Shown here in pieces: positions 10,657 through 21,884 of a stretch of DNA of 64,000 nucleotides. Each line of letters opens with the position of its first letter. The stretch's first letter is position 1. The position numbers were made by a program, and so were the translations under genes. Location: contig CM063114.1 of NCBI GenBank assembly GCA_031841125.1, forward strand, positions 41,995,574 through 42,059,573. The letters run 5' to 3'. The DNA comes from Acanthococcus lagerstroemiae. Taxonomy: Eukaryota; Arthropoda; Insecta; Hemiptera; Eriococcidae. Below the pieces are notes generated by a model. That model was given only the letters and a program-made list of their open reading frames with translations, was not told the DNA's origin and searched no databases.

Positions 10657-11791
10657 CCTATAAATTTGACTTTATATAGGACTGCGAAAAGGCGTGCCTT
10701 ATGCAGGAACATGCAAGCAGTTCAGCAAATCGTAAAACTGAAAAGTTAGTCTGATATGCTATATGGCGCAAATAATAAAGAAGAACAAATTGCAATTGAG
10801 GAGCTCACTTCCAAAGTGACCTAACTGCAAAATTTTAGTTTTAAGAAGAACAAACAGAACACTTTATAAGCAGAACAGTAAAGTAAGTAATGGATTTTTT
10901 AAGGTAGGTATCAATAAGTTCAATCTTCAAGAAAAATTTGTCATTTTTTGTTTTTGCAAAAAATATGTCCCTAGCGCGACAAGACAGCGTGTTGAAAACA
11001 AAAACTCAAGAAATCATAATTTTGCAGTTAGGTCACTTTGGAAGTGTGCTCCTCAATTATTGAAAATTGGAACAGAAATTTTTACTTCTAGCTTTGATAT
11101 TTTTTAGTTAATTCATCGTTCCTAGTCATTCATATAATTAACATTACTTGAACTATAGAAGAATTTTGAAAAAATACTTGACTTTTACTTTACCACTTGA
11201 CTTTTTCTTTGAGTAATTGACTTTTACTTGACTTACTTGACCCAGTAGACACCCTGATTAATTACAATGGTGGATTCGAAAGAAATGAAAGATGGCCCTG
11301 GAAAAGTTGATTTGGATGCCGAAACCGGTCAGTTCGGCGTGTATTCGAATCCATAAATCCACTCCATTTATTCGAATCCCATTTGAATCCTAGCAAACGG
11401 GGATCATTTTCGAATCATATTCGAATTAAAAAAAGTGTATTCGTGGATTCTGATTTGAATCTAATTTTAATGGATTTGTTTTCAACCTTGGTTTCTGAAA
11501 AAGGATACTTTGGGTGAAAAGAAAACTGAATAATTATTAAGGTAAAAAAAAACGAGAAAACATTTTTTTTTAAGTCCAGTTTAGGGTAATCAAAATGTAG
11601 TCAGTCACAGAAAAATATTTCGAATTAATCAGAAGTTGAATAAACCCACAAAACGAGAAAAAACAACGAAAATCCGGATTTTTCCCAAAATTTCCGGACA
11701 TTATCCAGAAATTCGGACATTTTTTTGTCTAAGGATGAAAAATCCAGAGAGTTCCTGCAAAATCCGGACACCTGGCAGCACTGATACGAGT

Positions 11792-12059
11792 GCGTTGATG
11801 TGCGGGTGGAAGAGTATGTGCGTATTCACAGTACAGGGGCACGCGTGCGCGTAGTAACTTCTTTCTATGGCTAACAATTCCTTCAACATGGGCTCCCATT
11901 CCTTCAGCGTGGTCCTAATCATTTTGAGTCCTCTCTATCTCCTCTCCTAGGGAGTATGCTGTTGGTTCAACCTCATTAATATGCTCTATTATATGCATAC
12001 AAATGATTTTCATGGAACAAGGAAAAAGTAATAATGTAAAAAAAAAAAATTATTAAAGT
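11792..12059. other. Short unassigned spacer
   Basis: No feature recognised between the hAT duplication and the next LINE fragment. Confidence 0.4.
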
Positions 12060-12704
12060 TTTGGTAGAATGACCCACATGGCTCAGAATGAAAAGCCTAC
12101 AAACCGCGGCAAGGATGGTACAAGAACCAGCCAAAACGAGGAAGGAATGGATCCCGGATGATACACGGAAGACAATCGAGGAACGGAAAGCCCTGAAGGC
12201 AGAACTGCAGGATGAATGGAAGAGGAAGCTGTGCGAACAGAAAAGCGAGAAAGTCTGGGAAAATGCCGAGAAAATAGAAACAGGTATACAGACGGGATCT
12301 GCGAAGAAATCGAGAAACATCAACTCAAAACCGAGACCAAAGACATGTTTCAGAAAATCAGAAGGATCACACGGACTTTTGAAGCGAAAGCTCTACAATG
12401 CTGACAAGCTCAGAAGAAATCAAAACAAGATGGCGCGAATACTGTGAGAACCTAATGATGAAACCGGAAATGTTGGACAAAGAGACGAAAGGCCAGATGG
12501 CGAGGCGGAGTCAGATGTCCTACTATCGGAAGTCGAAGCAGCAGTCAAAAAACTGAAAAATGGTAAATCAGCAGGTGCAGATGGCATAGTTTCGGAAATG
12601 CTGATAGCAACACCACAGGAAAGTACCAAATTACTACATCTCATATGCAACAAAATTTGGAAAGAGGAGAAATGGCCGAAGGACTGGACGGCTTCAGTAT
12701 ACAT
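12060..12704 (+). pseudogene. Non-LTR reverse transcriptase fragment (RTE-like)
   Basis: Two frames together give a typical linker between endonuclease and RT. It starts with KTRKEWIPDDTRKTIEERK (12130-12190) and continues with basic, alpha-helical sequence including RRITRTFEAK. The RT start KLKNGKSAGADGIVSEML follows at 12550-12605, then LHLICNKIWKEEKWPKDW at 12637-12687. The reading is broken by at least two frameshifts and is cut at 12704 by a TIR element. After that element the reverse transcriptase does not resume. The endonuclease and the catalytic YADD region are absent. Confidence 0.75.
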
Positions 12705-13724
12705 GTTACGCCGAATTTATCAAATTGACGATTTCATAAAATCGGCAACCAAATTTGCCGAATTTTAAAAATCGGCAGGTATAAGGGTCCCTTGGGGCAA
12801 AACGTGAACACCCAATTTTCAGTCATAGGTAAACATAGTCCAGATTTCTTTAGAAAGAGTTTCAAAAGGAACTTTTAACGACAATGTGTAGGAAAATCCT
12901 TCTTCTATGATTGTGAGAAATAGTCTGACCTATTCTCATTCAGAAAAAAAACGCGCAAAACTAGAAAAAAAGAGTAGATTGCTCATGACGTAATCATATT
13001 CTCGATTGTTTTTACATATTTGAGTGACAAAAAAAATGAGCTTTCTTTGAGTGCTCTCAAAAACTGGTAAGTCTTAACCAGTCAATAACTGAAGAAGGTT
13101 AAATTTATGGGGCTGAAAATGAACTACTCAGAGACAAAAAAGGAACTGCTGTTGGGACAAAAAGTGGGCCTATTATTCTGATATTGATTTGAGAGAATAT
13201 TTTGCACGCGATTGTATAGTTGATAATTCTGCTCCGGAACCGCCTGCACTCTACGCCTTCAACATCTTTCAAAATTCACACAGCTTCCGCCTCTACTCCA
13301 CAAGTCCATTCATCTTGATCCATTAGATCAAACTCAAAATCCGAGTCATAGGAAATAACTTCACTCGCACTGTTTGCAAACAAATATTGAAGAGCATTTT
13401 CGAAGGTACAGATGGAGTTCATGTCTCATTTTATCAGTAAAGAAGTCATGATTTCATAAGTCAATGACATTATTCGAATTATGAGTAGTACTTATCTTTA
13501 TTTTATCATACTTAGATTTTGCTTTCTAGTAAACACGTGAAAATTCTAACCTCGTCCGTCAGGTACACTCATCAGTAACAATAATTTATTACTGATTTTG
13601 TAAAATCGGCTAACACTCGCCTATTTTATAAATTCAACAAAAACTGCTCTTGCGCTGGTTTTATAATATCAGCAAAATATCTGGTGATTTTATAAAATTG
13701 TCAATTTGATGAATTCGGCGTAAC
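12705..13724. mobile_element. 1-kb TIR element inserted at the LINE fragment
   Basis: The left end starts GTTACGCCGAATTTATCAAA and the right end read inward starts GTTACGCCGAATTCATCAAA. The inverted repeat extends about 39 bases with few mismatches. ATACAT is duplicated at both flanks (12699-12704 and 13725-13730). Subterminal AAAATCGGC words recur inside both ends. No transposase was recognised, so it is a non-autonomous element of unassigned superfamily. Confidence 0.78.
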
Positions 13725-13730
13725 ATACAT

Positions 13731-13850
13731 ACATGTTAAGAAGTTCAATTTGCTGTCGGTGACTTCACTTTTCCACATAGGATGGCGTAAGATTCTGTTA
13801 CCAGGGTATTCAGTCCATTGTTGGGGTCAGTCTTAATAGATGAATCATTG
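13731..13850 (-). pseudogene. Conserved peptide fragment, copy 1 (unknown family)
   Basis: The minus-strand translation contains WTEYPGNRILRHPMWKSEV followed by SKLNFLT. A second copy at 17571-17690 gives nearly the same peptide with several synonymous differences. This suggests a former protein-coding stretch present at least twice. I do not recognise the protein. It is most likely part of a mobile element, because both copies lie next to element boundaries. Confidence 0.5.
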
Positions 13851-14680
13851 AGGGGCCAATGTTCTAGTTCGACGCTGACGGAAGGGAGAAATTCTCCCGA
13901 CCCAACGAAAATTTTCACCGGTTTAACTTCCGGAATCGGTCGCGACTATACATAATTCAATTTTACACTCGGATAAATTCCCCCCTGTTTATTACTACGA
14001 TTTACCATGTACATCGTCATACCCCTAAAACGTTATGTATACTTACGAATTACGCCATTACAGAGGACCAAATTACTCCCAGAAACATGTTGAACACTTA
14101 CCTAAAACAGAAAACATAATATATTTCGTTAGAAATATAATCATGGACATTGAATCAAACAACAAAGTGGATTTCGCCCCTTTGCCACGCACGGTTCCCT
14201 CACTTTCGCGAGCACATTTTCAGCGTCTTCTCGCTCAGGAAATCACGATGCGGCGAAATTTCGCCCTTGTGAAATAATCTCGTGTAAGCAGAGTAATATT
14301 ACAACCCAAAAATTCATATGTCATATTTATGATTTATATAAATTTATAAAAGGGTGGGAATATAGATTATTTCAGTTAATTAATTAGTTATGAAAACTCA
14401 ATTTGATGCAGTGGGAGGCTTGTGATGAGCTTTTATTGCCAGCTCAATGACTAGACAATATTGTTTATGTACTGAGAGTCACTATTACAGGAATGAAAAG
14501 CCATGGTACGCTAACAAACGTATATTATCAGGAACTTGAAGGAACTTAAAAAATATGCTTCTAAATCATAGGATCTTCCGGCGTTGGCGTCTTTTTTTAG
14601 CTCGGGATTGCAACATCTAACAGTACATGGAACAAACACATACACTGTCAATCATAAGATGTCAAGATAACGGTAAAATT
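13851..14680. other. Anonymous DNA, no gene seen
   Basis: No domain or RNA gene could be recognised. An 80-codon open frame at 14035-14277 shows no family resemblance. Confidence 0.45.
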
Positions 14681-14781
14681 AATTAGGTGAAGCGCCGGGA
14701 TAAGGGGTGCAGTGTCCCGGGGCCAATTTGGCATGCGTGCATCGCCATACGCACCTCTATCAACGAATTAGGTGAAGCGCC
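14681..14781 (-). mobile_element. Short dispersed element, copy 2, with 16-bp direct repeats
   Basis: A 69-base insert (14697-14765) is bordered by two identical 16-mers AATTAGGTGAAGCGCC at 14681-14696 and 14766-14781. Read on the minus strand the insert contains GTATGGCGATGCACGCATG, then CCAAATTGGCCCC and CACTGCACCCC, in the order seen at 5271-5392 and 59834-59975. The perfect direct repeats look like a target-site duplication around a truncated copy. No coding content is seen. Confidence 0.65.
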
Positions 14782-15752
14782 AATATAGTATTCTAAAGGC
14801 GGTTCGTGAAGTCAATACGAAGCGGCGTTGTGAGGCAGCTTGAGTGACTCGTACTGGTGGTCAACATAATGAAACCTACTTAGGAACTTATAGGTGGATT
14901 CAACGTCAAGGACTGCTTGAACATCAAGTGGACCACAATTTTAGGTAGACTCGGAGTCAAGAATTTCTCAAACACCGAACCCTCTACTTGAAAGGTTCAT
15001 TCAATGTTGGTCGACACGAGGAGTCGGTAGATATATAGCAGGGTCTGTTGGAGTTGGCATTTTCCTAACTTAGTGCCTGTCAACGTTTGCCAGTAGATGG
15101 CTAGTAAGAGGAGAGGGCGAGCGTTAGCGAGAGAGCAAGAGCGAGATCAACTGTAAAATAAAATCTTGATTAATGCAACGGTTATCTGACCTGTAAATCT
15201 TCACAAGCTTGCTTCAAGCACTAACACAAAAATACTAGCACACGAACTTGCTTCTTATTGCACGAACAGAAACACTAGCACGAACAAAATTACTAGTAAC
15301 ACGAGAGCGTATCACGAGCGTCTTACGAGCTTGCTTAGCCTTTGCAGAAACCGCACTTTTCAACTACATAAAGTTCAACACAAGAAAGAGACGGGTCTCT
15401 TATCGGCTATCAGGTCCCGCAGTGACTGGTATGAACAAGATCATGACTCACTGGTTTATCGTTGGTTTTGAAGTAACAGGCTCAAGCGATTTGGCTTTGT
15501 TGAAATATCTGAGGCTGTCGGTAGCTCGGTACCAGGAATTACAATAGGGACTGAACCTTTTTTATCTTACCTATTACAGTACCCGCTATCAACAATAACG
15601 AAACACTAATGATTCGCTCATATGCTTTGCCTTTTTTAAAGCATGCGAGGCTATCGCATGTTCAAGATATATCACGTTCGAGATATTGACTGACCACATG
15701 AATATAATATTTCGACTATTAATTATAGTGGGACACTAGTAATTATAGTCGA
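14782..15752. other. Anonymous DNA, repetitive CACGAAC words
   Basis: Words CACGAAC, ACTAGCA and AACACTAGCA recur around 15210-15310, and GAGCGAGAG-type words around 15105-15145. The 99-codon open frame at 15248-15547 has no recognisable domain. AATTATAGT occurs twice just beside the Helitron-like end (15718-15748). Confidence 0.4.
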
Positions 15753-17276
15753 CTAGCAGTGCACCACATATCTCTATTCTATATACTAAAAAAAAAAAAA
15801 AAAAAAATTATAAAGTTATTATATTACAGACCTCCTTCCTAACCACATTTGCAGTTTTATAGCTTACAGGTTGTACTTGGATATTTAAATTATTAAACGA
15901 AGTTGTCCGTGACTGAGCTACGTATAATTGTGCATGACTGAAGAGATACTCGGGTAGATAAATCCCAACCTTCTCCAGCGTCTGTCCCTGCTGGGCCTTG
16001 TTGATCGTTATACAAAAGGTTAACTTTATTGGAAATTGTCTCTTTTTGAATGAAAAGGGAAACGTGGAATACGCTGGCGACAGGTCCACTCTTGGGAGTA
16101 ATATCCTTCGACCGCACTCCACCCCAGTTATTATTTCCAGATCCAGTGCATTCGTGTGCATATTTCTCACAATTAGTCGTGTCCCATTCAGCAGTCCAAG
16201 TGCCTCATTCATATTACGTAGCAAAATACCAATCGCACCAACTTTTAAGTGTAATTTATTTGGTGGTAAACCCGTCAACTCCAGACTATCCAGAAATTCA
16301 ACGGGGAATTACAGGATTTCACGGTCATTTCCACTGATCAGTCTATTCACGCATGTGTAGGTTTTGCCTTTTCCAGGAATCAAGTCCGAAATCTTGTCGT
16401 TGACCTTCTGACAATGATCATTCTTTGGTACCAGAATTGCAACATTAGAAAATTTCAGGACATCCTCTGGAGTGTCAAACTTTTCACCATAGATACCTCT
16501 TATAATGTCCTGAGAAATTATGCTTGCAGGTAATTCTATAATGCCCCCTTTTTCAGAGCCAGAATGAGGGAAAGTACCATTACCAATCTGCAGCAAGAAT
16601 TCTGAGAACTCATTTTTTCCTGCTTCCGCTCGCACGTTCTGGGTCAGTCTCAGCGTCTTGACTATAGGCCATAAAGGAGAAAACTTGATGGAATTAGTAA
16701 TTGTATTAGCTCGTGAGCCATGTGGAACTACTGGCAGAATCTGTCTAAAATCTCCACACAAAACTACAATCTTGCCGCCAAACGGCACGTCATTTCCCAT
16801 GATGTCCTTCAATAGTCTGTTTACACACATCAGAGCGTACATGTTTGCCATTGGAGCTTCATCCCAAATGATGATTCTTGCATTCTTGATACTGTTGGTA
16901 TCGCCTCATATCTGAAGTAGGTTCATGGTAAAAGCACAAGACGTGTATGGAACAGATTTGAGTGATCAAAAAAGCATATGAAGGAGGTTGCTTCACTGAG
17001 TGGTCTTAGACTAAGATGAACTTTGTAGGTCAAGTAGTTCGTGAATAGTGGACAAATGAGTGGAAGAAATGCGTGTGAGTAGTGAGGTTGAGTTGGTTGT
17101 TATCTCATAACTCTTCTCAGACTAAAACGGATTTGAGTGATCAAAAAAGATTCATAAGGAGCTTGATTCACCGAGTGTTTTAAGACCTTAACCAGCATCG
17201 TGCGATAATTAGGACCTGAGATATAGATGTTGAACCTCATAGAACCCAGTTTTTCAAACATATTTTAAATATATAG
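15753..17276 (-). mobile_element. Helitron-like helicase copy 1
   Basis: On the minus strand this unit matches 40356-41859 over almost its whole length. It includes about 380 bases of non-coding leader with repeated CACTC.GTGAA.CAA and TTGATCACTCAAATC words, the helicase frame, and a 3' region with TATAGAATAGAGATATGT. Both copies end CTGCTAG followed by T. A CTRR-type 3' end next to T, with no target duplication, is the rule for Helitrons. I did not find a convincing terminal hairpin or a TC start, so the call rests on helicase type plus shared 3' ends. Confidence 0.65.
15808..16851 (-). pseudogene. PIF1-type helicase fragment (Helitron-like), copy 1
   Basis: About 348 codons are open apart from one TAA (after NDREIL). 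Recognisable helicase pieces in order: a Walker-B-like IIIWDEAPMANMYAL just upstream of the first ATG, then GGKIVVLCGDFRQILPVVP, then the C-terminal motifs INKAQQGQTLEKVGIYLP and LYVAQSRT. The Walker A region is absent, so no ATPase can be made. Intact PIF1-like helicases of this type form the C-terminal half of Helitron Rep/Hel proteins, which unwind DNA during rolling-circle transposition. The same TAA is present in copy 2. Confidence 0.8.
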
Positions 17277-17570
17277 AAGATACAAGTCGAATCTTTTCGA
17301 GAGCCCTTATTCACTACACAGGCAGACAGACAAACAGGCAAACACGCACACAATCATAAGCAATGGAAACAAGTTCATTGTCAGCGTGTTTCGAACTAAT
17401 TATCATGCCACAAATTCCACCAATCCAATTCATAAAACAGGACATTTATTATCTTTTGAATGGAAAAAGCTCTGGGAGGTCCATCGTAGTGGACATTACC
17501 ATCTTTTCTCAATATCTACTATATTTAAACTTTTCTTTCAAGTTATGTTTTCCAGAAAGATTGCAGGTAT
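17277..17570. other. Unassigned sequence upstream of helicase copy
   Basis: No match to the second helicase copy beyond 17276. No gene recognised. Confidence 0.35.
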
Positions 17571-17690
17571 ATGTTAAAAAGTTCAATTTGCTACCAATAA
17601 CTTCACACTTCCAGAGGGAATGGCGTAAAATTCTGTTAGCAGGGTTTTCAGTCCACAGTCGTGGTTGGTCCAGACTGGGGAAAAGAAATG
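17571..17690 (-). pseudogene. Conserved peptide fragment, copy 2 (unknown family)
   Basis: The minus strand reads WTENPANRILRHSLWKCEV followed by SKLNFLT, paralogous to 13731-13850. The open frame continues at both ends (17509-17733) without a recognisable domain. Conservation at the amino-acid level between the two copies is the only evidence for coding origin. Confidence 0.5.
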
Positions 17691-18374
17691 TGCCTTGTAC
17701 ATTTTTCAGCACAACAAATGGCGATACTGTCACAGTTTGGATCCCTGAACACGATCCGGTGCCACATCATAGTCGTCGGCGCATGTGATAGCACAATTTT
17801 CCAAAATTCCCTGGAAGAGGAAATTCTTGAGGCCGTTTTGTACGAGTTCTGACATTATACATCCCTGATAATTGGTTGAACATACTGGAATCTTGGCCGA
17901 CCTACCCCATTCTTTCCTTCCACTCTTCCAATGATCTTATTCCTAGATGCCTCAAGTTATGCCCCGTAAGTTTACCTATTCTCCTCGTCAGACAATTCCA
18001 AATATCCATTTTGCCTCCTACTCTATCAAGTACTTTCTCATTTCTTACCTTATCCGTCCATTTAATACTAACGTAAGAAAGGTTGGTCTTTCCAAATTTA
18101 ATTTAGTGTTTTCTGAGCACAGCTGAAGGATCGCCGGTAAAATCTACTTGCCTGGAAACTAGTTTACAAATAAAAAAGTTGAAGGTCGGATACGAAACTG
18201 CTTTGTATCACCCCTGTACTGGGTATTGGAAACGTGAGTTGAAAAATGGTCTTGGAATTGGGCAGAATGCAATCGTTTTACAAAAAAATACCGCATTAGC
18301 TTACAAAAAAAAAAAAAAAAAAAAAAAAAGATAAGGGAGTGAATGATCCTCGGTGAAAGCGATCGAGATCTCTC
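17691..18374. other. Anonymous DNA with long A-run
   Basis: No gene seen. A run of about 26 A lies at 18304-18329. Confidence 0.45.
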
Positions 18375-18382
18375 CACACAAG

Positions 18383-18897
18383 CCCTGCTGCCAACCTCAA
18401 GATAAATCCTGAGATCTCAAGATTTCAGTTCTCAAGAATTTACATAAAACTGAGTGAATATGCATTGCTTCTTCAAATTTTTCACTTCCAAAACTTGGAA
18501 ATGGAAAATTTATCGCCTTATGGAAGTGATAAGCGCTCAGATTCTACACAGCAATAAAAATGTAAGATACATCTGCGACCTGCCATAAGAAAAGGGCTCT
18601 TAGTGGCATCAAAATGTTCTCAGAAAAGGGCGTAAGTAATAAAATTCTCTTCTTTCCCTTCTTCACAGAATAAAAGTGAAAAGAAGAAGGACAATTTTTA
18701 GGATTGTCGACAAAACTGAGGTACTGAGGGTGGAGGGGGTAAAACAACAAATGTGATGAGTCAGTCAATCAGTAAACATATTTTACTGTTAAGCAATATA
18801 GAAAATGCGACAATTTCTGTCTCAAGATTTTTTGGGAAATCTCAAGATTTTTTACGAAGAATCCTGGGACTTTTCAACATGCTGGTTGGCAACACTG
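18383..18897. mobile_element. 515-bp hAT-type MITE
   Basis: The ends CCCTGCTGCCAAC and, inward from the right, CAGTGTTGCCAAC match at 10 of 13 positions in inverted orientation. Words of ATCTCAAGATTT type follow at both sides. Flanking 8-mers CACACAAG (18375-18382) and CTCACAAG (18898-18905) differ at one base and look like an aged 8-base duplication. No coding content. The terminus resembles that of the element at 9168-11783. Confidence 0.75.
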
Positions 18898-18905
18898 CTC
18901 ACAAG

Positions 18906-20689
18906 GGCTGTCATTATGTTATTCATCGGTGTTTAGCAACAGTGCGCTTTTTCGTTAAGTCTGGTGCGATTTCGTGTGCTGTCGTGAGAATCCGGTGAGT
19001 TCACTGAGCATTTCTTGTCCTTAGAATACCTTTTAGGTTACGTACTTATATAGCTATGTGCGTGTATCCAGAGGTGAGAAGCAGCGTGACGCGAGGGAGA
19101 AAGAAACTAACAAAGCAGAGCGAGCAAATCGGGTATGATGTTCGCTAGATAGGGTTTCTCTTCAGTGAGGCTTCGGTAGTCTGCGTTATCAGATAGTGAG
19201 TACTATACGGGAGGTGTCTAGGAGTTCAGCTTGAGCACCCACTGCAGTCCTGCAGCCAACGGAAGTTGGGGTGAACGGTTGTCTTGTGTGTTCAAAGGTA
19301 GACACTGATGGGGGGACAGTTCTGCGGGATGTCCATTGCACCCCTGCAGTTGGCTTCGTATGCGAGTCAGTGGATCACGATCGGAATCAGGGTGAGTCAG
19401 ACGGACTTGATTCACCTGTCTAGGAACATCACGGGGTAGAGTCGCGCCTTCCAGAACCTGTGGCCAGTGTAGTAGCACTGGGGGTTGCGACCTGGTCAGG
19501 GAGCACTGTGTCACGGAGGTGGGGAGCATCCGATTGACGGCTTGAGTCAGGTGCTAGCCTCCGTTGCATGTCACAGCCAGCGTTGGGGTGGTCTACTGTC
19601 ATGCACTGATGGCACTATGTACTACAATGCATCTTCTCCCCTGGAAGTTCGCTCCAACTTTCCTACATGACTTCTGACGTCAATGGACAGAGGTATAAGT
19701 AACAGTGGTACGAGTGTAAAAGAGGGTGTAATTTTAGGCTGAGGTTTAAAACGTGAAAAGCCTTCGAACCCGGCCAATTGTTTCGTTGATAAAATACATC
19801 CACTGACCATAAAGCATGTTATCGTCTACACAGTACTTTTATAAGTGTCAGTTTGCTTCAAACTTTTCCGCCACTGAAAGGGTGAAAGAATAAAATAAAC
19901 AATAAAATTCGGTGTCGTTTCGAACAAATATTTTAGCGATCGAATTAGAGGCTTAATACGATCACGAGCGCTTCTGGCTTAACCTTTCACAGCTAATGGC
20001 ATATTTCCGAATGATTGATAACTCGACGTAATTTCTGCGCGTATATGGAAAATTCTCAACTAAACACACAGGAAGTTCTTTAATGCATTTTATACGTTCA
20101 GATAAGGCGTTGAAAATTTTATATTTTTCTTATTACCACGTTCAATATCGCCAGCCAATATGTGCCTAATATTATTCATCGAAATTTGTGTTATGTAGGG
20201 TACACCGCGGTTACACATCGGGGACAATATTTTACTTCGATTTCGAGGTCCCTACTGAAGAGCTACAAAATTGGCTAGAAATTGTAGGGCGTTTCAATAC
20301 TTGGGTTTCATGTTCCTCTTCCTACAAGAGTCACATTCTATGCAACATGTCGACAGCGCCCATTTTGAATTGAAAACAAAACCTGAGTCGTACGTACCTC
20401 ATCTGAGTACTAAAACAGGCGTATTCACTAATTCCGATGGGTTGAAGAAATGTTCGCTCCTCCCCTCATTCTTGAAGCTTGATCCTAAATCAATCTCATT
20501 ATTTTGTAGTATAGGATTTATGCAGTTTTAATAGGAAAAAATTGCAAAGATTTTATCTCTGGAAGTTTTAGGATATGACCTCTTGATTGCCGAAAAGCCC
20601 TCCCGCCTCACTCTTCGTCCTTCGCGTATTAAAAGGTTCAACCCAAATTTAGTTTTTTGGGATTTTCTCGAATATAACGCATTATTTTA
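18906..20689. other. Anonymous DNA, GC-richer patch
   Basis: The block 19200-19670 is GC-richer than its surroundings and open on both strands (for example 19218-19529 minus, proline- and leucine-rich), but no domain is recognisable. A GTGAGT donor-like word follows AATCCG near 18994, but nothing supports an exon. The rest has no recognisable feature. Confidence 0.4.
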
Positions 20690-21880
20690 GACCTGCGCTA
20701 AACCATCTGATGATAAACCACACTGTAGTGTATGTGGTGGCGAGCACACGGCCAATTACAAAGGTTGCCCTAAAATCAAAGAACCAACGCAACCCACCAT
20801 ACAGACAAGCAGAAGCAGCAACCTACCTGTACCCGGATTACAATGTGGTACATTTGCGCAAATCGCGGCAAATCAAAAGTCGACGTTCCCTGAAGCTATA
20901 CTCCCAATCTCCCCTCACCATCAGTTAGCACTACTAGCCTAGAGCAAAAACTGGCCAGGATGTTCAGTCAAAATTAGCAGATTATAGACGTGCTGCAAGT
21001 CCTCGACAAAAAAACTGCTAGCTGACAATGATGACCACTCAAACAAGCAATCCATCGATTCAAAGTCGGAAGATTATGGCCAGAAATGTCCATGGACTTC
21101 TCGCACGTAAGAGCAACTTGACATAGTTTCCAACCAAAGAGAAAGTTGAAGTTGCTCTCACATCCGAGACTCATTTAACATCACGCTCTCATGCTGAAAT
21201 TCGACATTATAACCTACACACGTGCAACCATCCATGCGGCAACACACATGGAGGATCTGCCATTTATATCCGCAGCTTCCTTAAACACTGGGAAGAACAG
21301 TTACTCACACCTAAGTTTCAAGTATCAAGTGTCAGTGTCGAACTCCGCTGGGGGTCCGAAATACGCATTTCCTCACTATACAGCCCTTTTAAACACGCCA
21401 TATCAACTGCAGAATACTAGGGATTACTTAATAGTCCAGAAATTAAGTGGACCATTGAGAAAGACTTTAACACAAAAAACCCTACATGGGGCTCTCGCTG
21501 TACTACAGCCAAAAGAACGGCACTGAACAATGCTATCAACAACATGAACGCTATGAGTGCCTCCAGTGGTTCTCCAACTTGCTGGCTAGCAGATCCAGCT
21601 AAAATGCCCGACTGCAACGACTTCTTTATCACCAAGGGTATCTGTTAACTATATGGGCATCCAAAGCATCAATGACCTCTCATCGAATCACACCCTCATA
21701 CTCTCGACCCTGAGTAACCAAATTCTCCACAAGCAAAAGACTCTCAAGCTGATCAGTAAACAACAGACACACAAACTGCGCTCTATACCACGAAGTCTTA
21801 GACAACGGAATTAACTTGAAGATACGACTCAAAACTCGGTAAGAAATCGACGGCGCTGTCGAATCGTTCACAATGGTCTC
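20690..21880 (+). pseudogene. Jockey-like LINE fragment (ORF1 tail and endonuclease)
   Basis: The fragment begins with a gag-type zinc knuckle, CSVCGGEHTANYKGC, at about 20733-20777, typical of Jockey-group ORF1. An apurinic-type endonuclease follows in shifting frames, with ALTSETHLTSRS near 21155, THGGSAIYIRS near 21245, NTKNPTWGSRCTTAK near 21470 and the NDLSSNHTLI piece near 21670, and ends in EEIDGAVESFTMV near 21845-21880. Many shifts and stops are present. The reverse transcriptase is missing because the copy is joined to a different LINE at about 21880. Confidence 0.75.
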
Positions 21881-21884
21881 GGCG

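Larger units (their letters stand above)
9901..11256. mobile_element. TIR element, CAGGGTGTCTAC family (middle layer)
   Basis: It begins CAGGGTGTCTAC and ends GTAGACACCCTG, a perfect 12-base terminal inverted repeat. Subterminal CTTGACTTTTA-type words occur at both ends. The flanks share only ATTAA (9896-9900 and 11257-11261), so the duplication is 5 bases at best and its superfamily is uncertain. The terminus resembles hAT-like MITE ends. A related copy with CAAGGTGTCTAC ends is at 37847-38235. It carries an inner element at 9958-10656. Confidence 0.75.
9160..11791. mobile_element. hAT-type element with 8-bp TSD (outer layer of a nest)
   Basis: The element runs 9168-11783. Its ends are CAGTGCCACCAGA on the left and, read inward from the right, CAGTGCTGCCAGG: 10 of 13 positions match in inverted orientation. 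The flanking 8-mer ATACGAGT is identical on both sides (9160-9167 and 11784-11791), the duplication length of hAT transposons. Subterminal sequence is rich in CCGGA words. No transposase is recognisable, so it is non-autonomous. It contains an inner element at 9901-11256. The remaining internal sequence has ATTCGAAT-rich stretches on both sides of that inner element (9600-9760 and 11280-11480). Confidence 0.82.

Noticed and set aside
18304..18329. Poly(A) run as retroposon tail
   Set aside because: No retroposed sequence or flanking duplication could be identified upstream.
18953..19000. First exon with GTGAGT splice donor
   Set aside because: A single donor-like word without a promoter, open frame or acceptor is not evidence of a gene.
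19218..19529. 103-codon minus-strand ORF
   Set aside because: Low-complexity proline/leucine-rich reading of a GC-richer block, also open on the other strand; no family resemblance.
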